The notes: generated by a model from the letters alone, not told the origin. Shown: positions 1-8,526, numbered from the stretch's first letter. The stretch is 43,141 nt of DNA from Bowmanella yangjiangensis (GCF_017255015.1 NZ_JAFKCS010000027.1:1-43141), one strand, 5' to 3'. Numbers and translations: made by a program.

Positions 1-324
<324 letters not shown>

Positions 325-343
325 TTAAAAACTTATGCTTTCT

Positions 344-372
344 TTGTGGGGTTTGGCTCGATTGTTTTCAAC
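344..372 (-). promoter_or_regulatory. Candidate sigma32 heat-shock promoter of dnaK
   Basis: Read on the minus strand, GTTGAA (367-372) and CCCCACAA (344-351) are separated by 15 bp. They resemble the sigma32 consensus CTTGAA / CCCCAT-T, with one mismatch in the -35 core and mismatches at the end of the -10. The position, about 40 bp upstream of the dnaK ATG, is suitable. The match is weaker than that of the grpE promoter. Confidence 0.5.
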
Positions 373-421
373 AAGCGGGCGAAAAAAAATCCCCAAATAA
401 AATGTGTTTATTCGTAGATAA

Positions 422-1012
422 TTACGCTTGTACGTCCACGCCACCTTCAGGTGCACGAGACACCATGACCATAGCCGGACGTAACAAGCGACCATTAATT
501 TCATAACCTTTCTGCATGACCGCTATAACTGAATTAGGCTCAAGCTCGGCGCTTTCCTGCATGCCCATGGCTTGATGCAATTCCGGGTTGAACGGCTGTC
601 CTTGCGGATCAATTACCGTCATGCCGAATTTTTCAATGGTCGCAATAAAGGACTTGTGGGTAATGGCGACCCCTTCAACCAGTGACTTAACCGCATCATT
701 GGAGGCATCAGCAACTTGCAGCGCGCGCTCCAGATTATCAATAACGGTTAACAGTTCACCGGCAAATCGCTCAAGCGCAAACTTTCTGGCTTTGTCCACT
801 TCAGCCTCAGCGCGCTTACGGGCATTTTCCATGTCCGCTCTGGCTCGCAGTGCAGAATCTTTCTGCTCTGCCAGATTCGATTCTGCTTGTGCCAGGGCAT
901 TTTCCAATTCAACAATGCGCTGTTGCTCAGGAGTTTGTTCTGACTGAACTTGCTCTTGAATAACCTCTTCTTGCGCCTGCTGTTCTTGTTGTGGCTGCTG
1001 CTCGGTGCTCAT
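422..1012 (-). CDS. grpE: Nucleotide exchange factor GrpE
   Basis: GrpE makes DnaK release ADP and so resets the chaperone cycle. The 196-residue product has a Gln/Glu-rich disordered N-terminus, then a long coiled coil (roughly residues 30-90, with [14 protein letters not shown]). The beta domain follows, with the family pattern [21 protein letters not shown] and [18 protein letters not shown] chose the ATG at 1010-1012 (MSTEQQ) because it follows AGAGG and gives the usual length. The frame stays open to 1108, but that stretch overlaps the promoter. It is divergent from nadK, as in E. coli. Confidence 0.96.
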   Translation of the reverse strand: MSTEQQPQQEQQAQEEVIQEQVQSEQTPEQQRIVELENALAQAESNLAEQKDSALRARADMENARKRAEAEVDKARKFALERFAGELLTVIDNLERALQVADASNDAVKSLVEGVAITHKSFIATIEKFGMTVIDPQGQPFNPELHQAMGMQESAELEPNSVIAVMQKGYEINGRLLRPAMVMVSRAPEGGVDVQA

Positions 1013-1055
1013 TCGCCTCTCCGTAATACCTAAAAGAATGCCAAAAACGATTGGG

Positions 1056-1087
1056 TAAATGGGGGTGGCAGGTTGTGATTCAAGGGG
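1056..1087 (-). promoter_or_regulatory. Sigma32 heat-shock promoter of grpE
   Basis: On the minus strand CCCCTTGAAT (1078-1087) is followed after 14 bp (counted from CTTGAA) by CCCCATTTA (1056-1064). Both boxes match the sigma32 consensus and the spacing is within the normal 13-15. The expected start near 1048 leaves a leader of about 36 nt before the chosen grpE start codon, which also supports that start. Confidence 0.85.
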
Positions 1088-1200
1088 TAATTCAACATTT
1101 CCATGCAAATTATCCGGTTATGCACTTTAAACAGCGACTTTTTGCTGGCTAACCCTTATTATTTTCAAGTAGATAGCATCCCATTTTAGAACTTCCAAGC

Positions 1201-2082
1201 ATGCACCAACATTTCGACTGTGTCGGCCTTATCGGCAAACCCCACCATCAGGGCACGAGTGAGACCCTCCAAGCCCTCTATGCGTATTTGCGCAGCAAAG
1301 GCAAACGTGTACTAGTGGAAGAACGTGTTGCCAGCGAATTGAATGTGCAAACACCGGAAGTGATGGACTTGGTTGCTATTGGCGAGCATGCCGATTTAGC
1401 TATAGTTGTGGGTGGCGATGGCAATATGCTGGGTGCGGCACGCGTATTATCGCGCTTTAATATCGGGGTGGTCGGTGTTAACCGCGGTAATCTGGGTTTT
1501 TTGACCGATATTCACCCCGATGACATCACCACAGAATTAGATGGCATATTTGCCGGAGACTATGCCACCGAGCAACGCTTTTTACTGGAAGTGGAAGTAT
1601 TCCGTCATGGGCAGCTAAAAAGCAGCAATGCCGCCGTGAATGAAGCCGTGCTCCACCACGGCAAAGTGGCGCATATGATGGAATTTGAGGTGCATATTGA
1701 TGAACAGTTCGTATTCAGTCAGCGTTCTGACGGTTTAATTGTGGCAACTCCTACAGGGTCAACCGCCTACTCTCTGTCAGGTGGCGGCCCTATTATGACG
1801 CCCAATCTGGATGCGCTGTCCTTGGTTCCTATGTTTCCTCATACTCTTAGCAGCCGTCCCATTGTAGTGGATGCAAACAGTGTGGTACGCCTGGTGGTTT
1901 CCCACGACAACAGCGAAGCATTGCAAGTCAGTTGTGATGGCCACGTAGTACTCAGTGTATTGCCAGGGGACGAAATTCAACTGCGTAAAAACCCCTATAC
2001 GCTGCGTTTAATCCACCCTAAAAGTTATAACTATTTTAACGTTCTACGTACCAAACTCGGTTGGGGAAGTAAGCTCTATTAG
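1201..2082 (+). CDS. nadK: NAD kinase
   Basis: This ATP-dependent cytoplasmic enzyme phosphorylates NAD to NADP. The 293-residue product is the usual length. It carries the GGDGN motif (71-75), [10 protein letters not shown] (94-103), and [14 protein letters not shown] (183-196), which forms the NAD-binding fold, and ends in the typical [17 protein letters not shown]. The ATG start aligns with the E. coli enzyme (MNNHFKC...), although no strong ribosome binding site is visible. It is transcribed away from grpE and is followed by recN, the E. coli order. Confidence 0.97.
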   Translation: MHQHFDCVGLIGKPHHQGTSETLQALYAYLRSKGKRVLVEERVASELNVQTPEVMDLVAIGEHADLAIVVGGDGNMLGAARVLSRFNIGVVGVNRGNLGFLTDIHPDDITTELDGIFAGDYATEQRFLLEVEVFRHGQLKSSNAAVNEAVLHHGKVAHMMEFEVHIDEQFVFSQRSDGLIVATPTGSTAYSLSGGGPIMTPNLDALSLVPMFPHTLSSRPIVVDANSVVRLVVSHDNSEALQVSCDGHVVLSVLPGDEIQLRKNPYTLRLIHPKSYNYFNVLRTKLGWGSKLY

Positions 2083-2138
2083 GCCGAGAGATGGTATGCG
2101 GAATATTTTTCCTTCACCATCTGGACAAGCCAAAATTA

Positions 2139-2174
2139 CTGTATATAGTTACAGCAAACTGTATGGATAAACAG
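2139..2174 (+). promoter_or_regulatory. Tandem LexA (SOS) boxes upstream of recN
   Basis: Two 16-bp sites match CTGT-N8-ACAG exactly: 2139-2154 and 2159-2174. Their starts are 20 bp apart, about two helical turns, so two LexA dimers would lie on the same face. The second box overlaps the AGGTGA ribosome binding site (2173-2178) just before the recN ATG at 2183. recN is a classic SOS gene with more than one LexA site in E. coli. Confidence 0.9.
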
Positions 2175-2182
2175 GTGACTAT

Positions 2183-3850
2183 ATGCTGCTTCAACTCTCT
2201 ATACGCAACTTTGCTATTGTCCAGTCGCTGGATATAGAACTACAAAGCGGAATGACCGCCATTACAGGCGAAACCGGTGCAGGTAAATCTATTGCCATTG
2301 ATGCATTAAGTCTGTGTCTCGGCGATCGAGCAGAAGCCAGCATGGTAAGAAAAGGCGCCGATAAAGCTGAAATTACCGCCTGTTTTGGCTTGCACAATCT
2401 CCCCTTAGCGCAGCAATGGCTTGCCACGCAAGAGCTACAAGAAGATGAGCCAGAATGCGTAATTCGCCGGGTCATCTCTGCGGAAGGCCGCTCCAAGGCT
2501 TATATCAATGGCGCACCAGTTTCCTTACAGCAGCTCAAGAATCTGGGGCAATATCTGGTAAGTATTCATGGCCAACATGCCCACCAGCAATTGCTAAAGG
2601 CAGACGTGCAAAGAGAATTGCTGGATAGTTATGCCAACCACCCTAACTTGCAGCAAGAGCTGACCAAGCGTTACCAACTATTGCTGGATACCCGCAAACA
2701 ATATCAGCAATTGCAGGATAATCAGCAGCATCGGGAAGCTCGGCGACAGCTGTTGGAATACCAGGTTCAGGAACTGGACGAATTTGCCATTGAAGATGGT
2801 GAGTTTGAACAGCTCGAAATCGAGCACAAGCGTTTAAGCCATAGCCAATCTCTGCTGGAGCAATCTCAGCTTAGCTTCCATCAGCTCTATGATGCTGACG
2901 ATATTAATGCCTTATCTATTATCCAACACGCTATCGACAGGTTGTCAGAACTACAAGCTCACGATGCCAGTCTGACACCTATTATTGAGTTGCTTTCTGA
3001 AGCCAATATCCAGGTGGATGAAGCGTCCCAACAACTTCGCGACTATATAGATGACCTGGAAGTTGATCCTTTCAGAATGCAGCAAGTAGAAGCACGTTTT
3101 TCAAGAGCCATGGAACTGGCCAGAAAACACCAGGTTATGCCAGAAGGATTGTATGAATATCATCAGTCACTGGCGCAGGAATTCTCACAATTACAGCAAG
3201 ATGACAATCAATTAGAGGCATTAGCGGCTACCCTGGAGCAACTTAGGCAGGATTACCTTCAAGCAGCAGAAACCTTAAGCCAATCACGACAAAAAGCGGC
3301 GACAAAGCTTGCTGATAAAGTACAGCGGGAAATCCGCCAAATGAACATGAGTCAGGCGTGTTTTTCCATTCAAGTACGCTTTGACTCGCAGTTAGCGATC
3401 AGTCGTCACGGGCAGGATGTCATAGAGTTTATGGTTGCCACAAACCCCGGGCAGCCAGCAGATGCCCTGGAAAAAGTCGCCTCCGGTGGGGAGTTATCCC
3501 GTATTGGGCTGGCGGTGCAGGTTATTGCCAGCACTAACCATAAAGTGCCCACCATGATATTCGACGAAGTAGATACGGGCATTAGCGGACCAACAGCATC
3601 GGTAGTGGGCCAGCTACTCAGAAAACTGGGCAAGGATGCACAAGTGATGTGTGTGACTCATCTACCTCAGGTAGCCGCTTGTGCTCATCATCAAATGTTG
3701 GTGACAAAATTTAGTGATGGCAAAACCACTGAAACACACATGATTCCACTAGAGCAGCAGCAACGTATAGAGGAGCTGGCAAGGCTATTGGCAGGTGATA
3801 AGCTAACCGACACCGCGTTGGCTAATGCCAGGGAACTTTTGGGTCTGTAG
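2183..3850 (+). CDS. recN: DNA repair protein RecN
   Basis: RecN is an SMC-like ATPase that acts early in double-strand break repair, bridging DNA ends with RecA. The 555-residue product has the Walker A motif GETGAGKS (29-36) and Q-loop region at the N-terminus, and a long Gln-rich coiled coil in the middle. At the C-terminus are the ABC signature ASGGELSR (about 432-439) and Walker B with D-loop (IFDEVDTGISG, about 458-468). Length and domain order are normal. AGGTGA lies upstream of the ATG. Two LexA boxes show SOS control. Confidence 0.97.
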   Translation: MLLQLSIRNFAIVQSLDIELQSGMTAITGETGAGKSIAIDALSLCLGDRAEASMVRKGADKAEITACFGLHNLPLAQQWLATQELQEDEPECVIRRVISAEGRSKAYINGAPVSLQQLKNLGQYLVSIHGQHAHQQLLKADVQRELLDSYANHPNLQQELTKRYQLLLDTRKQYQQLQDNQQHREARRQLLEYQVQELDEFAIEDGEFEQLEIEHKRLSHSQSLLEQSQLSFHQLYDADDINALSIIQHAIDRLSELQAHDASLTPIIELLSEANIQVDEASQQLRDYIDDLEVDPFRMQQVEARFSRAMELARKHQVMPEGLYEYHQSLAQEFSQLQQDDNQLEALAATLEQLRQDYLQAAETLSQSRQKAATKLADKVQREIRQMNMSQACFSIQVRFDSQLAISRHGQDVIEFMVATNPGQPADALEKVASGGELSRIGLAVQVIASTNHKVPTMIFDEVDTGISGPTASVVGQLLRKLGKDAQVMCVTHLPQVAACAHHQMLVTKFSDGKTTETHMIPLEQQQRIEELARLLAGDKLTDTALANARELLGL

Positions 3851-4078
3851 TTTTTCCAATGCATTGAAAATTTGCTGATGATCCCCATTTATCAACCAGT
3901 GAATTATCAGTTTAGTGCGTGGAGGAGCCTGGAACAGGTTGATGCTGTTTCGGGCGCTTCTTTATCCGGTATTTCAGTGTAAGACTGAGCATAAAACCGA
4001 CTAACTTTGATGTATGGAATTGGACAGCTACAAGCCAACTACGTTAGGATGCAGCCTTCCTCAGAGAACCAGAACAAC

Positions 4079-4429
4079 ATGAAGTACAAAAAACTCGCCA
4101 TCAGCCTTATAGTGTTGGCCAGCCTGCAGGCTTGCAGTAGTTGGATTTACCGTATTGATATTCCTCAGGGTAACTACCTGGATCAAAAAGACGTAGATAA
4201 GCTGCGTATTCAGATGACCAAAGAACAGGTAATTTACATTCTTGGTCAACCTGTGGTGAATGATCCCTTCAATCAGGATAAATGGTACTACGTCTATACA
4301 ATGAAACGTGGCATGAGTGATGAACATATTCGCAAAGAGCTCATCATCTATTTTGATGCGGGTAAGATAAGTAAAGTTGAAGGCGACTTTGACTTACCTG
4401 AGACGTTTAATACGCCCCTAGATCAATGA
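4079..4429 (+). CDS. bamE: Outer membrane assembly lipoprotein BamE (SmpA)
   Basis: BamE is a small lipoprotein of the BAM complex, which inserts beta-barrel proteins into the outer membrane. From the ATG at 4079 the product is 116 residues. It has a signal peptide with lipobox LQAC (Cys19), then the SmpA/OmlA fold with IPQGNYLDQKDVDKLRIQMTKEQV and VLGQP-like ILGQPVVNDPF...KWYYVYT. The frame is open upstream to 4007 and another ATG lies at 4049, but only the 4079 start gives a standard signal peptide. It follows recN as in E. coli. No strong ribosome binding site is seen. Confidence 0.93.
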   Translation: MKYKKLAISLIVLASLQACSSWIYRIDIPQGNYLDQKDVDKLRIQMTKEQVIYILGQPVVNDPFNQDKWYYVYTMKRGMSDEHIRKELIIYFDAGKISKVEGDFDLPETFNTPLDQ

Positions 4430-4434
4430 TCATC

Positions 4435-4481
4435 AATAGCACATCTTCCCGCCAATGTTGGCAGGAAGATGTGTTGCTATT
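4435..4481. terminator. Large hairpin between convergent genes
   Basis: The arms AATAGCACATCTTCC and GGAAGATGTG-TTG-CTATT pair with a 3-nt bulge, and the inner GCCAA/TTGGC extends the stem. It lies 6 nt after the bamE stop and 13 nt after the stop of the small minus-strand frame at 4494. It lacks a U-tract on either side, so it may be a transcript 3' end or a processing structure instead of a classic intrinsic terminator. Confidence 0.5.
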
Positions 4482-4493
4482 CAGCTAATAACG

Positions 4494-4667
4494 CTATTCC
4501 AGCTTTTGCCACATTTCATATTCTTTCACTCCATCGACTATGCCTTTGTGGTGCCAGTACGTAACGATACGTCCATACTCTTCCTTGTCTTTGATTGTGA
4601 GCGCAACACTAAACGCATCGTATGAGAACTTATTCTTGTCCAGAGCGAAGCGAATTAACCCTCCCAC
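4494..4667 (-). CDS. Unrecognised small protein downstream of rnfH (57 aa)
   Basis: I do not recognise this protein. After the rnfH conserved region a second minus-strand frame continues to a TAG at 4494-4496. It reads ...[16 protein letters not shown], then [20 protein letters not shown] and [18 protein letters not shown], a well-mixed, soluble-looking composition. The only standard start is GTG at 4665-4667, overlapping the last 38 bp of rnfH. A strong GGGAGG at 4660-4665 sits instead before an ATT codon at 4653-4655, a rare start of the infC type. The hairpin at 4435-4481 directly follows, so the ratA-rnfH transcript plausibly includes it. It could be an accidental frame, but its sequence looks protein-like. 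Confidence 0.5.
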   Translation of the reverse strand: MGGLIRFALDKNKFSYDAFSVALTIKDKEEYGRIVTYWHHKGIVDGVKEYEMWQKLE

Positions 4668-4980
4668 CTGTTACTTTATCTGCCCTGCCCTCGTCTTTAG
4701 CCTTCTCTGCCCGGCGGCGTCTGGCATCTTTGGGATCTGCGATTAATGGACGGTAAATGGCGATTCTATCGCCATCCTTTGGTTCGTCAGTGAGCTTACA
4801 AGTCCGGTACCATATGCCAACCTTAGCTTCATCCAGATTGATATCAGGAAAGCGCTTTAGTATTCCAGAAGCCTTAATAGCTTCATCAACTGTGCATCCT
4901 CTCTCTACTATCACTTCCAGTAGGGCTTGCTTATCAGGCAATGCGTAGGTTACTTCCAGACGAATCTGCTTTTCAGTCAC
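4630..4980 (-). CDS. rnfH: RnfH family ubiquitin-fold protein
   Basis: RnfH (formerly RatB/UPF0125) has a beta-grasp fold; its molecular role is not firmly known. The GTG at 4978-4980 starts [18 protein letters not shown], which aligns with the E. coli N-terminus. The family core is clear: [25 protein letters not shown], and [24 protein letters not shown]. The product is 116 residues, about 20 longer than the E. coli protein because of a Gly/Arg/Ser tail. Its start overlaps the ratA stop by 8 bp, so the pair is translationally coupled. The frame is open further upstream but that part lies inside ratA. Confidence 0.9.
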   Translation of the reverse strand: MTEKQIRLEVTYALPDKQALLEVIVERGCTVDEAIKASGILKRFPDINLDEAKVGIWYRTCKLTDEPKDGDRIAIYRPLIADPKDARRRRAEKAKDEGRADKVTGGRVNSLRSGQE

Positions 4981-5407
4981 GGTAAACCTCCTTGGCGCGT
5001 TCGGTAAATGCAGCCACCATATTACTCGCAATAGCCGAAAAAGCTTTGCCAAAAGCCATTTCTGCAAGTTTGCTGGAAAACTCAAACTCCAGGTTAAGTT
5101 CAATCTTGCAGGCTTGCTCAGACAGAGGGATAAAACGCCATCCTCCGCGCAAATGCGTAAATGGACCGTCCACAAGTTGCATCTGTATAAACTCGCCACG
5201 TTTTAGGTGATTCTGGGTAGTAAACCATTGCTTCAGCCCGCCTTTGCTAACAAGCAACGAGGCTTTCATAAAGTCACTATCTGCTTCTAAGATGCGGGTA
5301 TCAGCACAACCGGGTAGGAAACGGGGATAAGCATTCACATCATTAACCAGATCAAACATGGATTCGGCACTGTAACCAACCAGTGCACTACGATTCACGT
5401 TTGGCAT
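4973..5407 (-). CDS. ratA: RatA, START/polyketide-cyclase-like protein
   Basis: This is a SRPBCC/START-domain protein of 144 residues opening [34 protein letters not shown], which is diagnostic of RatA (homologous to mitochondrial Coq10). E. coli RatA is reported to bind 50S subunits and block 70S association; Coq10 binds ubiquinone. The hydrophobic-pocket helix near the C-terminus ([18 protein letters not shown]) is intact. GAGGAGAATCG lies just upstream of the ATG at 5405-5407. It is divergent from smpB, with rnfH overlapping its 3' end. Confidence 0.94.
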   Translation of the reverse strand: MPNVNRSALVGYSAESMFDLVNDVNAYPRFLPGCADTRILEADSDFMKASLLVSKGGLKQWFTTQNHLKRGEFIQMQLVDGPFTHLRGGWRFIPLSEQACKIELNLEFEFSSKLAEMAFGKAFSAIASNMVAAFTERAKEVYRD

Positions 5408-5475
5408 CGATTCTCCTCTGTCTACCTTTTCTCAGGTATGCCAATGTCTGCAAAGAAATATTTTATGCGCTGTCG

Positions 5476-5503
5476 CAGACAAAAAAATTCGTTGCAGTAT
5501 AAT
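5476..5503 (+). promoter_or_regulatory. smpB promoter; transcript apparently leaderless
   Basis: A perfect TATAAT (5498-5503) is preceded by CAGACA (5476-5481) at 16 bp. The smpB ATG begins 9 nt after the -10 box, so a normal start site would fall within about 3 nt of the ATG. No Shine-Dalgarno sequence precedes the ATG. The GC-rich ACGCGCC after the -10 is the same discriminator as in the tRNA-Met promoter at the end of the window. Confidence 0.6.
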
Positions 5504-5511
5504 ACGCGCCC

Positions 5512-5991
5512 ATGAAAAAGAAGAACACCAAATCAAATCAAAGCAGCACCATAGCGCTGAACAGAAAAGCCAGGCATGAATACTTCCTTGAAGACAAATT
5601 CGAGGCAGGTGTTTCCTTGCAGGGCTGGGAAGTTAAGAGTATCCGTGCCGGTAAGGCTAATCTCTCCGACGCTTACGTGATTATTCAGAACGGAGAGGCC
5701 TTTCTGCTGGGCTGTAAAATCCAGCCCTTGAAGGAAGCGTCCTCCCACGTAATTTGTGACCCGGATCGCAGCCGTAAGTTACTGCTGAATAAGCGCGAAT
5801 TAAATCGTCTGTTGGGTGCCAGGGAACAAAAAGGTTATTCCATAGTGGCGACCGCCATGTACTGGAAGAAATGCTGGGTAAAAGTTGAGATTTATCTGGC
5901 GAAGGGTAAACAAAGTCAGGATAAGCGCGACAGCATTAAGGACAGAGACTGGGCGCGTCAGAAAGAACGCCTGATGAAACACAAAAGCTGA
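5512..5991 (+). CDS. smpB: SsrA-binding protein SmpB
   Basis: SmpB binds tmRNA and places its tail in the empty mRNA channel of stalled ribosomes, so that trans-translation can start. The 159-residue product is standard: Lys-rich N-terminus, then [62 protein letters not shown], and the C-terminal tail [19 protein letters not shown] that becomes helical in the ribosome. The start aligns with E. coli SmpB. ssrA follows 94 bp downstream on the same strand. Confidence 0.97.
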   Translation: MKKKNTKSNQSSTIALNRKARHEYFLEDKFEAGVSLQGWEVKSIRAGKANLSDAYVIIQNGEAFLLGCKIQPLKEASSHVICDPDRSRKLLLNKRELNRLLGAREQKGYSIVATAMYWKKCWVKVEIYLAKGKQSQDKRDSIKDRDWARQKERLMKHKS

Positions 5992-6044
5992 TTAGCAATC
6001 AATCACTTGCGATAAGTTGAGAGACAAACATGATTTGCTTGTGC

Positions 6045-6050
6045 TATGAT
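6045..6050 (+). promoter_or_regulatory. Possible -10 element for ssrA
   Basis: TATGAT lies about 36 bp before the mature 5' end of tmRNA, in an otherwise AT-rich stretch. No good -35 hexamer at 16-18 bp was found, so the promoter assignment is tentative. A leader removed by RNase P would be expected. Confidence 0.35.
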
Positions 6051-6085
6051 GTCAGCACTTGTCCTTAAAGGGCAATACGCTTTTC

Positions 6086-6445
6086 GGGGCTGATTTTGGA
6101 TTCGACAGGATTCTGGACGCCCGAGGTGCATGCAGAGGTTGTGGCTGGCCTCTTAAAAAAGCCACTTTAAAGTAGTCGCAAACGACGAAAACTACGCTCT
6201 AGCCGCTTAATAACCGGTTTAGAGCCCTTCCACTCTGGCCTCGTCCATGGGTAGAGGTTCGGAAGGTCATCATCATGGACTAGCGAGGGAAACTTCCTGA
6301 GGTTGAACCGCGAAATAGTATCAGGACAGCTACAAGGAACCCTGTCTGCCGGGGTCCAACGTAGTTAAATAAAAGACAGACTAAGCATGTAGTACCAACG
6401 GTTGACGCTTTCTGGACGCGGGTTCAAGTCCCGCCAGCTCCACCA
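6086..6445 (+). ncRNA. ssrA: tmRNA (10Sa RNA)
   Basis: This single-chain tmRNA runs from GGGGCTGATTTTGG to an encoded CCACCA. The two ends pair as a tRNA-Ala-like acceptor, and the T arm GGACGCGGGTTCAAGTCC is near the 3' end. The resume codon is GCA at 6178-6180 and the tag frame (6178-6210) encodes ANDENYALAA followed by TAA, identical to the E. coli tag, which directs products to ClpXP/ClpAP. The conserved TAGTCGCAAACGACGAAAAC block precedes and includes the tag start, and GACAGACTAAGCATGTAGTACC lies before the T arm. Confidence 0.98.
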
Positions 6446-6453
6446 ATAACAAA

Positions 6454-6481
6454 CCCTGCACCGAAAGGTGCGGGGTTTTTT
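6454..6481 (+). terminator. Intrinsic terminator after ssrA
   Basis: CCCTGCACC (6454-6462) and GGTGCGGGG (6467-6475) form a 9-bp stem with one G-U pair and a GAAA tetraloop, followed by six T residues. It begins 9 nt after the CCA end of tmRNA. Confidence 0.92.
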
Positions 6482-6592
6482 ATTGAATAGAGTTTTGTAA
6501 CTAAGCCCCTGAAGTTTGCGGCCAGCACAGAGCCACCTAAACAGGCGGCTTTTAACTGTACAGTGAGTATCCCTTAACGTGAGCTGGATTCT

Positions 6593-7057
6593 TTAAAACC
6601 GGGCTGGGGCGTTAATATCAGCATTGTAGCGGCGCTTAATATTCAGGTTTGATAACTCCTCATATTGCACGCGGTTTAACTTATAAAGCGTTTCAATTGT
6701 ACAACCCTGTTGCTCGAAACCGATTCTGACAATTTGATCTCCGGCCGTAACAGCTTCCTTCTCGAGCTGCAGTAGTCCGATCCGCTCGGAAAACTCAAGA
6801 TCGGCGCAAGGGGCGTTTGATAATGAGGCTAGGAAGTATTTACGGTTCCTTGCCGTTAATGCAACATGCTGCTTATCTAAAATCATATAGTCAGCGAGGA
6901 TGAAAGGGTCTGCCTTTTCAATACTTTTAAGTTCTTGATTGGCAATAAAGTCCTCATACAGTGTTTCACTGTTAATGTCGTTAGTTGAACGGCTATCGGT
7001 AGATGCGCATCCACTCAGCACCAGTACACAGCAACCCATTAGAATTTTGAATTTCAT
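6593..7057 (-). CDS. DUF6491-type lipoprotein
   Basis: This is a predicted lipoprotein of 154 residues. The signal peptide MKFKILMGCCVLVLSGC ends in lipobox LSGC (Cys17). The middle (ADYMILDKQHVALTARNRKYF, then LASLSNAPCADLEFSERIGL) and the Cys pair (APCADL...QGCTIE) resemble DUF6491, a family of small proteobacterial lipoproteins of unknown function. The residue after the lipid Cys is Ala, not Asp, which suggests outer-membrane sorting. Two ATGs lie in tandem (7058-7060 and 7055-7057); AAGGAAAT is better spaced for the second. It is convergent with ssrA and stands alone. Confidence 0.8.
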   Translation of the reverse strand: MKFKILMGCCVLVLSGCASTDSRSTNDINSETLYEDFIANQELKSIEKADPFILADYMILDKQHVALTARNRKYFLASLSNAPCADLEFSERIGLLQLEKEAVTAGDQIVRIGFEQQGCTIETLYKLNRVQYEELSNLNIKRRYNADINAPARF

Positions 7058-7467
7058 CATATTTCCTTTTTATTGAATAAGTTCCAGAATCTGCTTTCTA
7101 CACCATATTGGATTTAGTTGCATTCAATCCATACTATGTTACTGGCAAAGCTCAATAAACAGACAAAAATGTAACTATATGTTAATTAATGACCTTAGTC
7201 TTGAAGAACGGCTCAAAGACATGATGTGCTAAGACGGCTTGTCTGTATACCTTGTCCATAAGTTCTGCTTGAAGTGTGTTAAAACTGTAATTGGTCTGGC
7301 TAAGTAGAGCAAAAACCTAGATATTTGTCAGCCGAATGAAAATGACGCTGTTTTCTTTTGCCTGGCAAGCAACACACCGGCATTCCCCATGGCACAACCA
7401 CAATTAACCTATGCGAACAGGTATTAACTGGTAGAATCGGCAAAAACGCCTTGAGAAGTTTGAGTTG
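7058..7467. other. Intergenic region with no gene seen
   Basis: These 410 bp separate two divergent genes, so they should hold promoters for both. I found no convincing -35/-10 pair. The only frame is a 64-codon minus-strand one (7300-7494) with a Cys/His-rich random-looking sequence, which I do not accept. The first half is AT-rich. Confidence 0.5.
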
Positions 7468-8526
7468 ATGTCGATGCATCCCCTCCCTAAACAAAGACTA
7501 TGGGTTTGGTTTCTGTGGCTGGCAGGCTTTTATGCGGTGTGGCTATGGCTGGTCGCAGGTAAAGGGCTATGGTCAGAGGCAGTTGCTCATTGGCCTATGG
7601 CCTTGGCCATGGCAATCGGCAGCTATGCAGCAGGCTCCACCCCTATGGGGGGCGGTACAGTTGGCTTCCCAGTATTGGTTTTACTTTTTGAGTTACCCGC
7701 CAGTTTAGGCCGGGATTTTAGTTTTGCGATTCAAAGCATCGGTATGACCAGTGCCAGTATATTTATCCTGGCCAGACGACAACCTATCGCTTGGGCTATT
7801 TTGCAAGGCGCCATGCTCGGCGCACTGGTTGGCACACCGCTAGGCATATTTTTTATCGCCCCCTACATTCCTGAGCTTTGGATCAAACTGGTGTTTGCTG
7901 TGATCTGGGCCAGCTTCGGTCTATTACATCTTTATCGTCTGGATGAAATAGCCGGCCACAGCGGTATGACAGAGTTTGACGAAAACTGGGATTTTCGTCT
8001 TGGTCTTTGGCTAGGCTTTCTCTCAGGGGCTACGGTAGCGGCCGTTACGGGGGTTGGAATAGATATGGTGGTGTATTCTGCGCTGGTATTGCTATGTCGT
8101 GCAGATTTAAAAATAGCCATCCCTACCTCGGTATTAATTATGGCCTATACCTCAGTCCTGGGTGTGGCCGTCAAATTTCTTTCCGGACAAGGGTTACAAG
8201 GCGGGGTATTTGAGAACTGGTTAGCCGCAGCTCCGGTTGTAGCATTAGGAGCCCCATTAGGGGTATTTATCGTCGCCAAAATCGGCCGCAAACCCACTTT
8301 ATTAGTGGTAGCGACCTTATGTGTCGGACAGTTTATCTGGACCTTGTACGCAGAGCGCAATCTCCTCGGCATTGCCGGTATGCTGTTTGCAATTATTGCG
8401 GTACTTGCCTGCCTAGCCGGCTTTGAAAAACTGCGGCGCTGGGGTAGCGAACTTGTCGGGGAACAACCGCCTCCCCAACAATTACCGTCAGGCACTGCGG
8501 TTCTTTCTGAACTCAAGGAGCGCTGA
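7468..8526 (+). CDS. TauE/SafE family permease
   Basis: This is an integral membrane protein of 352 residues with about eight or nine hydrophobic segments. The family is linked to export of sulfite, sulfoacetate or other organosulfur anions, but the substrate here is unknown. The repeated family motif is visible: GSYAAGSTPMGGGTVGFPVL near the N-terminus and GFLSGATVAAVTGVGIDMVV in the second half. A charged cytoplasmic tail ends it. Possible starts are TTG 7465, ATG 7468 and ATG 7474; GAG at 7462-7464 gives only weak guidance. No sulfur-metabolism genes are adjacent. Confidence 0.87.
   Translation: MSMHPLPKQRLWVWFLWLAGFYAVWLWLVAGKGLWSEAVAHWPMALAMAIGSYAAGSTPMGGGTVGFPVLVLLFELPASLGRDFSFAIQSIGMTSASIFILARRQPIAWAILQGAMLGALVGTPLGIFFIAPYIPELWIKLVFAVIWASFGLLHLYRLDEIAGHSGMTEFDENWDFRLGLWLGFLSGATVAAVTGVGIDMVVYSALVLLCRADLKIAIPTSVLIMAYTSVLGVAVKFLSGQGLQGGVFENWLAAAPVVALGAPLGVFIVAKIGRKPTLLVVATLCVGQFIWTLYAERNLLGIAGMLFAIIAVLACLAGFEKLRRWGSELVGEQPPPQQLPSGTAVLSELKER

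Noticed and set aside
4540-4746. 68-codon plus-strand frame opposite rnfH and the small frame
   Set aside because: Its sequence is Ser/Cys-rich and it lies opposite better minus-strand coding sequence; it is an antisense shadow.
6531-6553. Hairpin AGCCACCT/AGGCGGCT with a short T-run
   Set aside because: It has a plausible stem but a wobble pair and only four T; the real ssrA terminator is already at 6454-6481.
6446-6592. Possible phage integration site at the 3' end of ssrA
   Set aside because: tmRNA genes are common attachment sites, but no integrase, direct repeat of the ssrA end, or foreign genes follow.
7300-7494. 64-codon minus-strand frame in the gap before the TauE gene
   Set aside because: The composition looks random, there is no ribosome binding site, and it overlaps the start of the TauE gene.
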